A stretch of DNA of 9,579 bases from Tannerella sp. (GTDB lineage Bacteria > Bacteroidota > Bacteroidia > Bacteroidales > Tannerellaceae): positions 1 to 9,579 of the forward strand of contig JAITPH010000250.1 of assembly GCA_031289515.1 (NCBI GenBank), given 5' to 3'. Shown one piece after another: positions 1-6,551 of the stretch. The position numbers and the translations under genes are program-made. Below the pieces are notes generated by a model, which saw nothing but the letters and a program-made list of their open reading frames with translations, searched no databases and was not told the origin of the DNA. Each line of letters starts with the position of its first letter. Positions within the stretch are counted from its first letter, which is position 1.

Positions 1-157
1 CGCAGATCAGCCGTTTTAAACACGGGTTATTGCTTATCAGAATGAGTTTGTTTGCTGCCAAGAAAATAAAATTTATTTGAATTTTGTAACGTATTAAAAA
101 TCAATAATTTAACACAAACCGTATCTACTTGGATTCCGAAAACCAATCGGCGGCGCG

Positions 158-979
158 CTATTTCTCTTCCGAATGCTTCTTCACAAAGCGAAGAAGTAGT
201 TCTGCGGCGGGAACTACTACGTTGCCATGGTCAAAGCCTTGAAGTTCAAACAGTTTCACATCATAATCCATTGATTTCATAATAGCTTGCAGATGAAGGT
301 TTTCTTCGTATCTTGCCAGCAGTTCCAAATCTCTGCCTCCGGTGATTAGCAACGTTGGCGGCAGACCTTTTCTGACGCGGTTTATCGGCGCATACTCGTC
401 GATTACCGGAATATCCGACGGCAGACCTCTCTCTTTGCGGATTGTATAATGCGTATTCGTCTGACCGCTAACAGGTATCAATCCCCTTATTCTGTCGGCG
501 TCAATGCCATGCTTCGACAAATATTTCTTGTCAAATCCGACAATCAGCGTAAGGTAACCTCCTGCCGAATGTCCGGAAATAAAGATTTTAGCAGGATCGC
601 CTCCATATTTCTCTATATTTTTGAAGACCCATGCCGTAGCCTGTGCCGCATCTTCGATATAAGCCGGATTGGTCGCTTTGGGGCTTAAACGATAATTGAC
701 CGCTACAACGGCAATCCCTTTATTCTTGAGTTCTGCCGGAATATGTTTCTCTCCGCCTTCGAGACCTCCGCCATGAAGCCACACGACGGTAGGAAATCCC
801 TCCGATTTCAGGGGATAGTATACGTCTAATTTGCAGCGTTTCTGACGGTAATCGTTCGTGTCGGACGCTTCGATATACGAAATATCTTCCCTGATAGCAT
901 AGCTTGCGGAAGTATTGTTCTGTGATTCCGCAACCGATATGCAGGAAAATAATAATAGAAAATGTATTAAATGCTTCAT
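158..979 (-). CDS. Secreted alpha/beta-hydrolase esterase, BD-FAE-like (probable acetyl-xylan/feruloyl esterase)
   Basis: A 273-residue serine esterase. The first 18 residues or so form a signal peptide (MKHLIHFLLL core, possible cleavage near SVA-ES); Cys13 in LFSC makes a lipoprotein possible, so the cell location is periplasm or outer surface. Visible catalytic features are the oxyanion motif HGGG at 69-72, the nucleophile elbow GHSAGG with Ser138, Asp217 in TGGRD and His251 in GFDHGN, all in the order expected of the hormone-sensitive-lipase/BD-FAE type of alpha/beta hydrolase. Members of that group remove acetyl or feruloyl groups from xylan; that substrate is inferred here from the neighbouring xylose operon. 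The start at 979 places the signal peptide at the N-terminus; an in-frame ATG at 1000 would add seven residues (MLFKIFI) and cannot be excluded. It follows a 34-codon gene by 33 bp and probably shares its promoter. No terminator is visible after the stop in the 157 bp to the window edge. Confidence 0.88.
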   Translation of the reverse strand: MKHLIHFLLLFSCISVAESQNNTSASYAIREDISYIEASDTNDYRQKRCKLDVYYPLKSEGFPTVVWLHGGGLEGGEKHIPAELKNKGIAVVAVNYRLSPKATNPAYIEDAAQATAWVFKNIEKYGGDPAKIFISGHSAGGYLTLIVGFDKKYLSKHGIDADRIRGLIPVSGQTNTHYTIRKERGLPSDIPVIDEYAPINRVRKGLPPTLLITGGRDLELLARYEENLHLQAIMKSMDYDVKLFELQGFDHGNVVVPAAELLLRFVKKHSEEK

Positions 980-1012
980 AATAAATATTTTAAATAACAT
1001 ATAAAATCATGC

Positions 1013-1117
1013 CTATTCCGATATGGAAATTGCCGGAACATATCCGTTTTCGTCAATAACGTCTTTTCCTGCATCTGTTTGAAGCCACTCATACGGCTGT
1101 ACGTAAATCCTTTTCAT
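1013..1117 (-). CDS. Small protein of 34 residues, unknown function, upstream of the esterase
   Basis: A short reading frame from ATG at 1117 to TAG at 1013, beginning MKRIYVQPYEWLQTDAG and ending AISISE. The start MK-(K/R)-x-Y-x-(Q/K)-P resembles the opening of many tiny, uncharacterised Bacteroidetes proteins, which I know only by general pattern. It has no signal peptide or membrane segment and is acidic toward the C-terminus. Support for it being real: a good promoter lies 24 bp upstream, an AGAGAG purine run lies about 10 nt before the ATG, and the esterase gene starts 33 bp after its stop. It could be a translated leader that affects esterase expression, or an independent peptide. No function can be assigned. 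Confidence 0.55.
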   Translation of the reverse strand: MKRIYVQPYEWLQTDAGKDVIDENGYVPAISISE

Positions 1118-1140
1118 AGTCAGTCTCTCTTAATATCTCA

Positions 1141-1172
1141 CAAAGATAATGGAAGAAAACAAATCCGCAAAA
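1141..1172 (-). promoter_or_regulatory. Bacteroidetes-type promoter for the small protein and esterase
   Basis: On the minus strand the sequence reads TTTG (1168-1171), then 19 bp, then TATCTTTG (1141-1148). This matches the Bacteroidetes primary sigma consensus of TTTG and TAnnTTTG at the usual spacing. Transcription would start near 1136, giving a leader of roughly 20 nt before the ATG at 1117. It lies just downstream of the xyl operon terminator, so the esterase unit can be expressed separately from the xyl genes. Confidence 0.75.
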
Positions 1173-1200
1173 TATTCATCAAGTTTTTTTTCGATTCCGC

Positions 1201-1242
1201 AAAAAAAATATAGATTCCGGCACAAAAAACCGGAATCTATAT
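1201..1242 (-). terminator. Rho-independent terminator of the xyl operon
   Basis: A perfect 13-bp inverted repeat, ATATAGATTCCGG (1208-1220) against CCGGAATCTATAT (1230-1242), with a 9-nt loop. Read on the minus strand the hairpin is followed by a run of eight T (1201-1208), the standard arrangement for intrinsic termination. It begins 22 bp past the xylE stop codon. In the plus direction the hairpin has no matching T tract, so it is directional. Confidence 0.88.
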
Positions 1243-1264
1243 AAGAATAATAAATAGGCAGCAT

Positions 1265-2716
1265 CTATTTCGCCTTCCTCCAAAGTCTGGTCATATCTTC
1301 GAGAGTCTTGCCTTTGGTTTCGGGGACAACTTTCCACACGAACAAAGCAGCCAGCACGCACATAATGCCGTACAGACCGTAAGCCACCATCGGACTGAAA
1401 TCGTAGAGCGGCGGGAACGTCGAAGAAACGATATAGTTGAATACCCATTGAGCTGCAACAGCGATAGCGACAGCCTTTCCGCGAATCGTGTTCGGGAATA
1501 TTTCGGATATAAGCACCCAGCAAACAGGTCCCCACGACATCATGAAAAATGCCGCATATACTATAATCGAAATCACAGGCATTATACCCTTCAGCGCCAA
1601 ACTGTCGCAAATCGCAACGGCAAAAGCTCCCGCCGCCATTCCTATCGAACCGATTATCAGAAGCGGTTTACGTCCGAACTTGTCGACCGTCACGATAGCC
1701 ACAACGGTAAAGATAATATTTATTACGCCCATGATTACCGTCTGCATCATGCCTCCTCCTTCGGCGCCTGCGCTTTCAAAAATTCTGGGAGCGTAATAAA
1801 GCACGGCATTGATGCCTATTGCCTGCTGGAATACAGACAGCAAAATGCCGATTACAACAACTAACGAGCCGTAAGCAAACAGTTTTTCGACTTTTTCCTT
1901 CGAGGTCGCCTTAATATCGTCGAGTATCTCATTCGCCTTTGTCGCGCCGTTTACTTTCGTCAATATCGACAATGCCTTTTCATTCTGCCCGATAAGAGCA
2001 AGATAGCGCGGCGTGCGCGGCACGAAAAACAGCAATATGCCGAAAACGGCGGCTACATAGGCTTCCGAAACAAACATAAGACGCCAGCCTTCCTTTAGTG
2101 TCCACATATCCGATCCGGGATTGAGGGACAAAACGCCTTCCGCACTTTTGTCGATTACCGGATTCGTATGTTCGCCAAGTATCAGGAAATTAACGAAATA
2201 TACGACCAGCATACCGAAGATAATAGCGAATTGGTTGCACGAAACAAGCCTTCCGCGAATATTCGACGGCGCAATCTCTGCAATGTACATCGGCACGATA
2301 GCCGACGCCAGACCTACTCCGATACCGCCAAGTATGCGATAAAGATTGAATGTTACCCACAGACTGAATGTCGGCGTACCCTTGTCGAAGAACAAAAATT
2401 CGGGATGCCACGATCCGAGAGCGGACAGAAAAAACAACACAGAAGCAAAACGCAACGAATCGCGCCGTCCCAACGCTGTCGCGAAGAGTCCCGAAATAGC
2501 GCCTCCGATTACGCATCCTATCAGAGCGCTCGAAGATGTTATCCCATGCAGGACTTTTGTGTAGTCGAAATCGACGGCTTGCAGGAAAAAGCCTTCCAAT
2601 CCCTTTTCCGCGCCCGAAATAACTGCCGTATCATAACCGAAAAGCAAGCCGCCGAGAGTGGCTACCAGCGTGACCCCGACAATATATACCAGATTAAATT
2701 CATTTTTCTTTGACAT
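1265..2716 (-). CDS. xylE: D-xylose/proton symporter, MFS sugar porter family
   Basis: A 483-residue inner-membrane transporter of the sugar porter family, close in length to E. coli XylE (491). Family signatures run in order: GGLLFGYDTAVISGA near the N-terminus, GRR after helix 2, the helix 4-5 stretch with PMYIAE and RGRL, a PRTPRYL variant of the PESPRWL motif, QQAIGINAVLYY in helix 7, FGRKPL between helices 8 and 9, GPVCWVLISEIFP in helix 10, and VPETKGKTLE near the end. It imports xylose with protons; the specificity is inferred from operon context and overall resemblance, since close relatives carry arabinose or galactose. The ATG at 2716 lies 12 bp after the xylA stop, so the two are very probably co-transcribed and perhaps translationally linked. 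The terminator at 1201-1242 ends the operon. Confidence 0.9.
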   Translation of the reverse strand: MSKKNEFNLVYIVGVTLVATLGGLLFGYDTAVISGAEKGLEGFFLQAVDFDYTKVLHGITSSSALIGCVIGGAISGLFATALGRRDSLRFASVLFFLSALGSWHPEFLFFDKGTPTFSLWVTFNLYRILGGIGVGLASAIVPMYIAEIAPSNIRGRLVSCNQFAIIFGMLVVYFVNFLILGEHTNPVIDKSAEGVLSLNPGSDMWTLKEGWRLMFVSEAYVAAVFGILLFFVPRTPRYLALIGQNEKALSILTKVNGATKANEILDDIKATSKEKVEKLFAYGSLVVVIGILLSVFQQAIGINAVLYYAPRIFESAGAEGGGMMQTVIMGVINIIFTVVAIVTVDKFGRKPLLIIGSIGMAAGAFAVAICDSLALKGIMPVISIIVYAAFFMMSWGPVCWVLISEIFPNTIRGKAVAIAVAAQWVFNYIVSSTFPPLYDFSPMVAYGLYGIMCVLAALFVWKVVPETKGKTLEDMTRLWRKAK

Positions 2717-2728
2717 GATGAAGAATTA

Positions 2729-4045
2729 TTATATGTACATATTAACAATAGCTTCATACAGTTCCTGTTTTCCACTCGTTTGAGCAGGCTCTCCATTTTG
2801 TTTTGCATAAGCCACCAAATCTTCCATTGATAGTTTGCCTGTTTCGTATTCTTTGCCTTTTCCGTCGTCAAACGAGGCATAACGGTCTTTCAACATCTTC
2901 CGATACGGAGATTCTTCAAGAATGGCCGCCGCCGATTCCAATGCGCGGGCGAATGAATCCATACCTGCAATATGCGCGATAAAAATGTCGTCAAGGTCTG
3001 TCGAATTGCGGCGTGTTTTAGCGTCGAAGTTTGTGCCTCCGCCCTGCAAGCCGCCGTTTTTCAGTATTACGAGCATCGCCTGCGTCAGTTCGTATGCGTC
3101 TATCGGGAACTGGTCGGTGTCCCATCCGTTCTGATAGTCGCCGCGATTGGCGTCAATGGAGCCAAGCAGACCCGCATCGGCTGCGCACTGCAAATCGTGT
3201 TCAAAAGTATGACCTGCCAGTGTGGCATGGTTTACTTCTATATTGAGCTTGAAGTCCTTATCCAGTCCGTTTGCACGAAGAAAACCTATAACCGTCTCGG
3301 CATCAACGTCGTATTGATGTTTAGTCGGCTCCATCGGTTTAGGCTCGATCAGGAAAGTACCATTAAAGCCTTTGGAACGCGCATAATCGCGCGCCGTTTT
3401 CAACATCGTTGCCAGATGTTCCTTTTCGCGCTTCATTTCCGTATTCAGCAACGACGAATAGCCTTCGCGACCGCCCCAGAAGACATAGTTCTCGCCGCCA
3501 AGCTCGATTGTGGCGTCAATAGCGTTTTTAATCTGAACTGCCGCGCGCGCTACAACGTCGAAATCGGGATTGGTAGCCGCTCCGTTCATGTAGCGTTTGT
3601 GTCCGAACACGTTAGCCGTACCCCATAACAGTTTTATGCCTGTCTCTGCCTGCTTTTGTTTTGCATAAGCCACGATAGCCTTGAGGTTTGCTTCATATTC
3701 TTCAATAGAATCGCCCTCGCCTATCAAATCAATGTCGTGGAAGCAATAATATTCGATGCCGATCTTCTGCATAAATTCAAAACCTGCATCCAAACGCTGT
3801 TTAGCGATTTCCAGAGCCGAATCGCCCGCTGTCCACGGAAATGTCTTCGTGCCGCCGCCAAACGGATCGCCGCCTTCCGCGCAAAGCGTGTGCCACCACG
3901 CCATTGAGAATTTAAACCATTCCTTCATCTTCTTTCCGTAAACCGTTTTTTCGGGGTCGTAATAACGGAAAGCTAACGGATTTTTACTCTCTTTTCCTTC
4001 AAATTCAATTTTTTCCACTGTCGGGAAATAAGTTTTTGTTGCCAT
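2729..4045 (-). CDS. xylA: Xylose isomerase (EC 5.3.1.5), class II
   Basis: A 438-residue cytoplasmic TIM-barrel enzyme that converts D-xylose to D-xylulose. The expected catalytic and metal-binding residues are all present: His103 and Asp106 in CFHDID, Glu234 and Lys236 in IEPKP, Glu270 and His273 in NIEVNHA, Asp298 in GSIDAN, Asp309 and Asp311 in WDTDQFP, and Asp341 in NFDAK. The N-terminal extension (first 40 residues or so, with FEG and NPLAFRYY) and total length mark it as class II, the group that contains the E. coli and Bacteroides enzymes, rather than the shorter actinobacterial class I. It lies between xylB (33 bp upstream) and xylE (12 bp downstream). Nothing appears truncated or damaged. 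Confidence 0.97.
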   Translation of the reverse strand: MATKTYFPTVEKIEFEGKESKNPLAFRYYDPEKTVYGKKMKEWFKFSMAWWHTLCAEGGDPFGGGTKTFPWTAGDSALEIAKQRLDAGFEFMQKIGIEYYCFHDIDLIGEGDSIEEYEANLKAIVAYAKQKQAETGIKLLWGTANVFGHKRYMNGAATNPDFDVVARAAVQIKNAIDATIELGGENYVFWGGREGYSSLLNTEMKREKEHLATMLKTARDYARSKGFNGTFLIEPKPMEPTKHQYDVDAETVIGFLRANGLDKDFKLNIEVNHATLAGHTFEHDLQCAADAGLLGSIDANRGDYQNGWDTDQFPIDAYELTQAMLVILKNGGLQGGGTNFDAKTRRNSTDLDDIFIAHIAGMDSFARALESAAAILEESPYRKMLKDRYASFDDGKGKEYETGKLSMEDLVAYAKQNGEPAQTSGKQELYEAIVNMYI

Positions 4046-4078
4046 AAATGTTTAATTTTTAAATAGATAAATATTATA

Positions 4079-5557
4079 TTAATGATTCAATGCTTCAATC
4101 CATCTCCGATAGGCTTCCTCCGTCTGTTTCAGTCTGTTTTCTTCGGGAACGACGGTTATGATTTTGTTCAGAGTACAAAAAGCCTCTTCGGCGTTTTTAT
4201 AGATACCGGCGCCGATACCTGCGCCGCGCGCCGCTCCTATCGAGCCGTCGGTGTTATAAAGTTCAATCGTGGCGCCGGTGATATTCGACAACGTTTCGCG
4301 GAATATGGGGCTGAGGAACAGATTCGCATGTCCGGCGCGGATAGTTTTTGTCTCGATACCCATTTCATTCATTATATCCATTCCGTATTTGAACGAGAAA
4401 GCTATTCCCTCGTGCGCCGCACGTATCAGATGCGCCTTTCCGTGTCTTAAAAAGTTAATGCCGTGAACGGAGCAACCCGGCTCTTCGTTGCACAGGACGC
4501 GCTCCGATCCGTTCCCGAACGGAATGATGCTTATCCCTTCGCTTCCGGTCGGAATGTCCTTCGCCAATTCGTTCATTTCCGCATAACTTATACCTTCGGG
4601 AGCGACATTGTTTTTTATCCACGTATTCAGGATAGCAGTTCCGTTGATGCAAAGCAACACGCCGACGCGGGTCTGTTCCGTCGTATGATTGACATGCGCA
4701 AACGAATTGACGCGCGATAATTTATCATATTTCGCATCTCCGTTCACGCCGTAGACAACGCCCGAAGTGCCCGCCGTGGCTGCTATCTCTCCCGGATTAA
4801 GGACATTCAGCGAAAGAGCATTGTTTGGCTGGTCGCCTGCGCGGTAAGTCACCGGAATGCCTTCCGCAAGTCCCAATTCCGCCGCCACCTTTGCCGTCAT
4901 GTGTCCCTGTATGCCGAAAGTCGGCGCTATATCGGGAACAATACTTTTGTCAAAGCCGAAATAATCGTACAAAAAACCTGCGGGCGCGTTTTCCGTGAAA
5001 TCCCAGGCAATGCCTTCTGACAAACCCGATGCCGTAGTACATGGCTTTCCGGTCATGCGCATTGCAATATAATCTCCGGGAAGCATGTAGTATTTTGTTT
5101 TTCCGTAGTTTTCCTTCTCGTTTTCCTTTACGTAAGCGAGTTTTGAGAGGGTGAAATTGCCGGGCGAATTTAGCAGTCGCGACAGACATTTTTCGCTCCC
5201 AATCTCTTTGAAAGCCTTTTCGCCGTAAGGAACAGCGCGACTGTCGCACCAGATAATCGAATCGCGAATCACATTAAGGTCTTCGTCGACCAATACCAAT
5301 CCGTGCATCTGGTACGAAACGCCGATAGCCGCTATCTCTTTCGGCGAAATCCGCGCTTTGTCCAAAACTGCTTTTGTAGCCTGTTTCAGGTTTGCCCACC
5401 ATGTTTCGGGGTCTTGCTCCGCCCATCCCGCTTTCAGGGCTTTGATCTCCATTTCTTTTTTAGGAAAGAAGTCGGTCGCCGCGACCTCGCAGGTATCGGC
5501 GTTGACCAGACTTGCTTTAACCGATGAACTTCCTATGTCATATCCAAGTAAATACAT
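4079..5557 (-). CDS. xylB: Xylulokinase (EC 2.7.1.17), FGGY family
   Basis: A 492-residue cytoplasmic kinase that phosphorylates D-xylulose to D-xylulose 5-phosphate, feeding the pentose phosphate pathway. The N-terminal ATPase fold begins YLLGYDIGSSSVK (phosphate-1 loop, Asp7), followed by the substrate-loop QMHG at 83-86, WCDSR at 103-107, and Asp242 in AGDQPNNA, the position of the catalytic base in xylulokinases; TAGTSG at 261-266 is the phosphate-2 loop, and GSIGAARGAG lies in the C-terminal domain. The frame stays open to an ATG at 5650, but that adds 31 residues without family resemblance and overlaps xylR; the start at 5557 puts the phosphate-1 loop right at the N-terminus as in relatives, 25 bp after the xylR stop. 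FGGY kinases have varied substrates; the adjacent xylA makes xylulose the clear choice. Confidence 0.95.
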   Translation of the reverse strand: MYLLGYDIGSSSVKASLVNADTCEVAATDFFPKKEMEIKALKAGWAEQDPETWWANLKQATKAVLDKARISPKEIAAIGVSYQMHGLVLVDEDLNVIRDSIIWCDSRAVPYGEKAFKEIGSEKCLSRLLNSPGNFTLSKLAYVKENEKENYGKTKYYMLPGDYIAMRMTGKPCTTASGLSEGIAWDFTENAPAGFLYDYFGFDKSIVPDIAPTFGIQGHMTAKVAAELGLAEGIPVTYRAGDQPNNALSLNVLNPGEIAATAGTSGVVYGVNGDAKYDKLSRVNSFAHVNHTTEQTRVGVLLCINGTAILNTWIKNNVAPEGISYAEMNELAKDIPTGSEGISIIPFGNGSERVLCNEEPGCSVHGINFLRHGKAHLIRAAHEGIAFSFKYGMDIMNEMGIETKTIRAGHANLFLSPIFRETLSNITGATIELYNTDGSIGAARGAGIGAGIYKNAEEAFCTLNKIITVVPEENRLKQTEEAYRRWIEALNH

Positions 5558-5582
5558 GATTTTTTGTTTTATATTGTTAATG

Positions 5583-6290
5583 TTATCTGTCTGTTTTATA
5601 TTTGTACAGGCGGGCGGGTCTGTGAGCTGCATTTTTTTCAAATTCGTCAAGCCTCACAAGGCTTTTCCACTGTTTCACTTTCTTTTGAAAATTTCTGACG
5701 TCGGACGTTGTCTGATTGACGGCGTCGTATAGCAGGCGCAATTGCGACAGAGTGAATTTCCTCGGCAACAGTTTGAACATCAGGTCAGGCTCTACGCCAA
5801 GCCAGCGCTTGATGTTTTCAAGTCCTTTCCGTATAATCTGCGAATGGTCGAATGCAAGATTCATTTTTCCTATCTCGCGTACATTATACCAATTAGCCGA
5901 TTTGTCTTCCGAATCGAGCATGATTTTGCGATTTATCTTTATCAGCGCCACATATCCGACCGTTACTATGCGTTCGATTTTCGTATGGGTTGTATTTTCC
6001 AGCCAGAGCCTGTCGCGCGGATTGCCCGACCGCCCCGGCTCGCCGAAACTGTGAAACTGGCTCAGAGGAATGTTCTTCAGTCCGGTCAATTCCATTAATA
6101 CCCGCGAAGCTGCTTCGTCAAGGTTTTCGTCCATATAGATTATGCTGCCGGGCAGTTTCTTGTCGTTGTAATTGCTGTCGTTTTCCCTGATATGCCTCTC
6201 TATCAAAAGCACATTGAGGTCTTTTCCGTCGAATCCGAGTACCACGCAATCGACTGAAACGTATGGGTTATATTGCCTTGTTTTCATCAT
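5583..6290 (-). CDS. xylR: Nudix-domain transcriptional regulator of xylose genes (XylR/AraR type)
   Basis: A 235-residue regulator with an N-terminal Nudix-like domain (about 10-145) and a C-terminal winged-helix DNA-binding part (about 170-235, with LLPRKFTLSQLRLLYDA and NFQKK). This layout is that of the NrtR/AraR group; Bacteroides uses members of it for arabinose and xylose control. The Nudix box at 48-71 is degenerate: it keeps Gly48, Arg63, Glu67 and Gly70, but the REUxEE core reads RVLMEL, so two of three metal-binding Glu are Val64 and Leu68. It is therefore probably a ligand sensor, not a hydrolase. It heads the xylBAE operon, 25 bp before xylB, which supports xylose, xylulose or a phosphorylated derivative as effector. 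Whether it represses or activates cannot be told. Two adjacent ATG codons (6290 and 6287) are possible starts. Confidence 0.87.
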   Translation of the reverse strand: MMKTRQYNPYVSVDCVVLGFDGKDLNVLLIERHIRENDSNYNDKKLPGSIIYMDENLDEAASRVLMELTGLKNIPLSQFHSFGEPGRSGNPRDRLWLENTTHTKIERIVTVGYVALIKINRKIMLDSEDKSANWYNVREIGKMNLAFDHSQIIRKGLENIKRWLGVEPDLMFKLLPRKFTLSQLRLLYDAVNQTTSDVRNFQKKVKQWKSLVRLDEFEKNAAHRPARLYKYKTDR

Positions 6291-6320
6291 TTCCTAATAT
6301 ATTATTTGCAAACAACGCCG

Positions 6321-6355
6321 CAAAAATAATTCATTATTCCGAAAAATAAAACAAA
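6321..6355 (-). promoter_or_regulatory. Possible promoter of the xylRBAE operon
   Basis: On the minus strand TATTTTTG (6321-6328) matches TAnnTTTG and lies 30 bp before the xylR start. The best upstream TTTG (6352-6355) is 23 bp away, longer than the usual 19 to 21. The suboptimal spacing would suit a promoter that needs help from a regulator bound at the upstream palindromes, but that is inference. Confidence 0.35.
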
Positions 6356-6383
6356 ACAAAGGTGTTATAAAACATATTATTTC

Positions 6384-6396
6384 AATGTATTACATT
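6384..6396. repeat. 13-bp palindrome next to the first putative XylR site
   Basis: AATGTA, one central T, then TACATT: a perfect palindrome that directly abuts the TTGTACAA core starting at 6397. It may be part of an extended operator, a third weaker site, or chance in an AT-rich region. Confidence 0.4.
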
Positions 6397-6413
6397 TTGT
6401 ACAAAATACAATA
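6395..6413. promoter_or_regulatory. Putative XylR operator 1
   Basis: A 19-bp palindrome of the form TTTTGTA-N5-TACAATA with one mismatched pair (6396/6412). Its core at 6397-6414 matches the second site at 6429-6446 in 17 of 18 bases. It lies in the divergent region between xylR and the CE1 esterase, about 40 bp upstream of the best xylR promoter candidate. Binding by XylR is inferred from position and symmetry only. Confidence 0.6.
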
Positions 6414-6426
6414 TCTTATTTCGTAT

Positions 6427-6445
6427 TATTGTACAAGATACAATA
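6427..6445. promoter_or_regulatory. Putative XylR operator 2
   Basis: A perfect 19-bp palindrome, TATTGTA-CAAGA-TACAATA, exactly 32 bp (three helical turns) from the first site, so both would face the same side of the DNA. It lies about 55 bp upstream of the -33 box of the plus-strand esterase. The pair could control both divergent units. Confidence 0.6.
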
Positions 6446-6500
6446 TGTGCCGCGACGCAGTTTGCGGTCTCTATGATTTTGTCGAAAAAAAAGTAACAAG

Positions 6501-6534
6501 TTTGCATCGGCATACAAAAAAATGTATATCTTTG
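6501..6534 (+). promoter_or_regulatory. Bacteroidetes-type promoter of the CE1 esterase
   Basis: TTTG at 6501-6504 and TATCTTTG at 6527-6534 match the two consensus boxes, with a slightly long 22-bp spacer. Transcription would begin near 6540, about a dozen bases before the ATG at 6552, which supports that start over the in-frame ATG at 6522 that lies within the promoter. The spacer contains an inverted repeat, ATACA-N6-TGTAT (6512-6527). Confidence 0.65.
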
Positions 6535-6551
6535 CGAAAAAATATAATCTT

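Noticed and set aside
3..80. Open frame entering from the left edge on the plus strand (25 codons, ending TGA)
   Set aside because: Too short to judge; a second frame is also open to position 45, and neither peptide resembles a family I know. Nothing else is seen in the 157 bp left of the esterase stop.
2168..2713. A 181-codon open frame on the plus strand opposite xylE
   Set aside because: Antisense shadow of a conserved transporter, rich in Arg, Gln and Ser, with no recognisable feature.
2972..3628. A 218-codon open frame on the plus strand opposite xylA
   Set aside because: It lies wholly antisense to a fully intact, motif-complete xylose isomerase; its composition is that expected of a codon shadow and it has no promoter or recognisable domain.
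5558..5650. N-terminal extension of xylB by 31 codons to an ATG at 5650
   Set aside because: The added residues overlap xylR and do not match the family, while the ATG at 5557 places the phosphate-1 loop at the normal N-terminal position.
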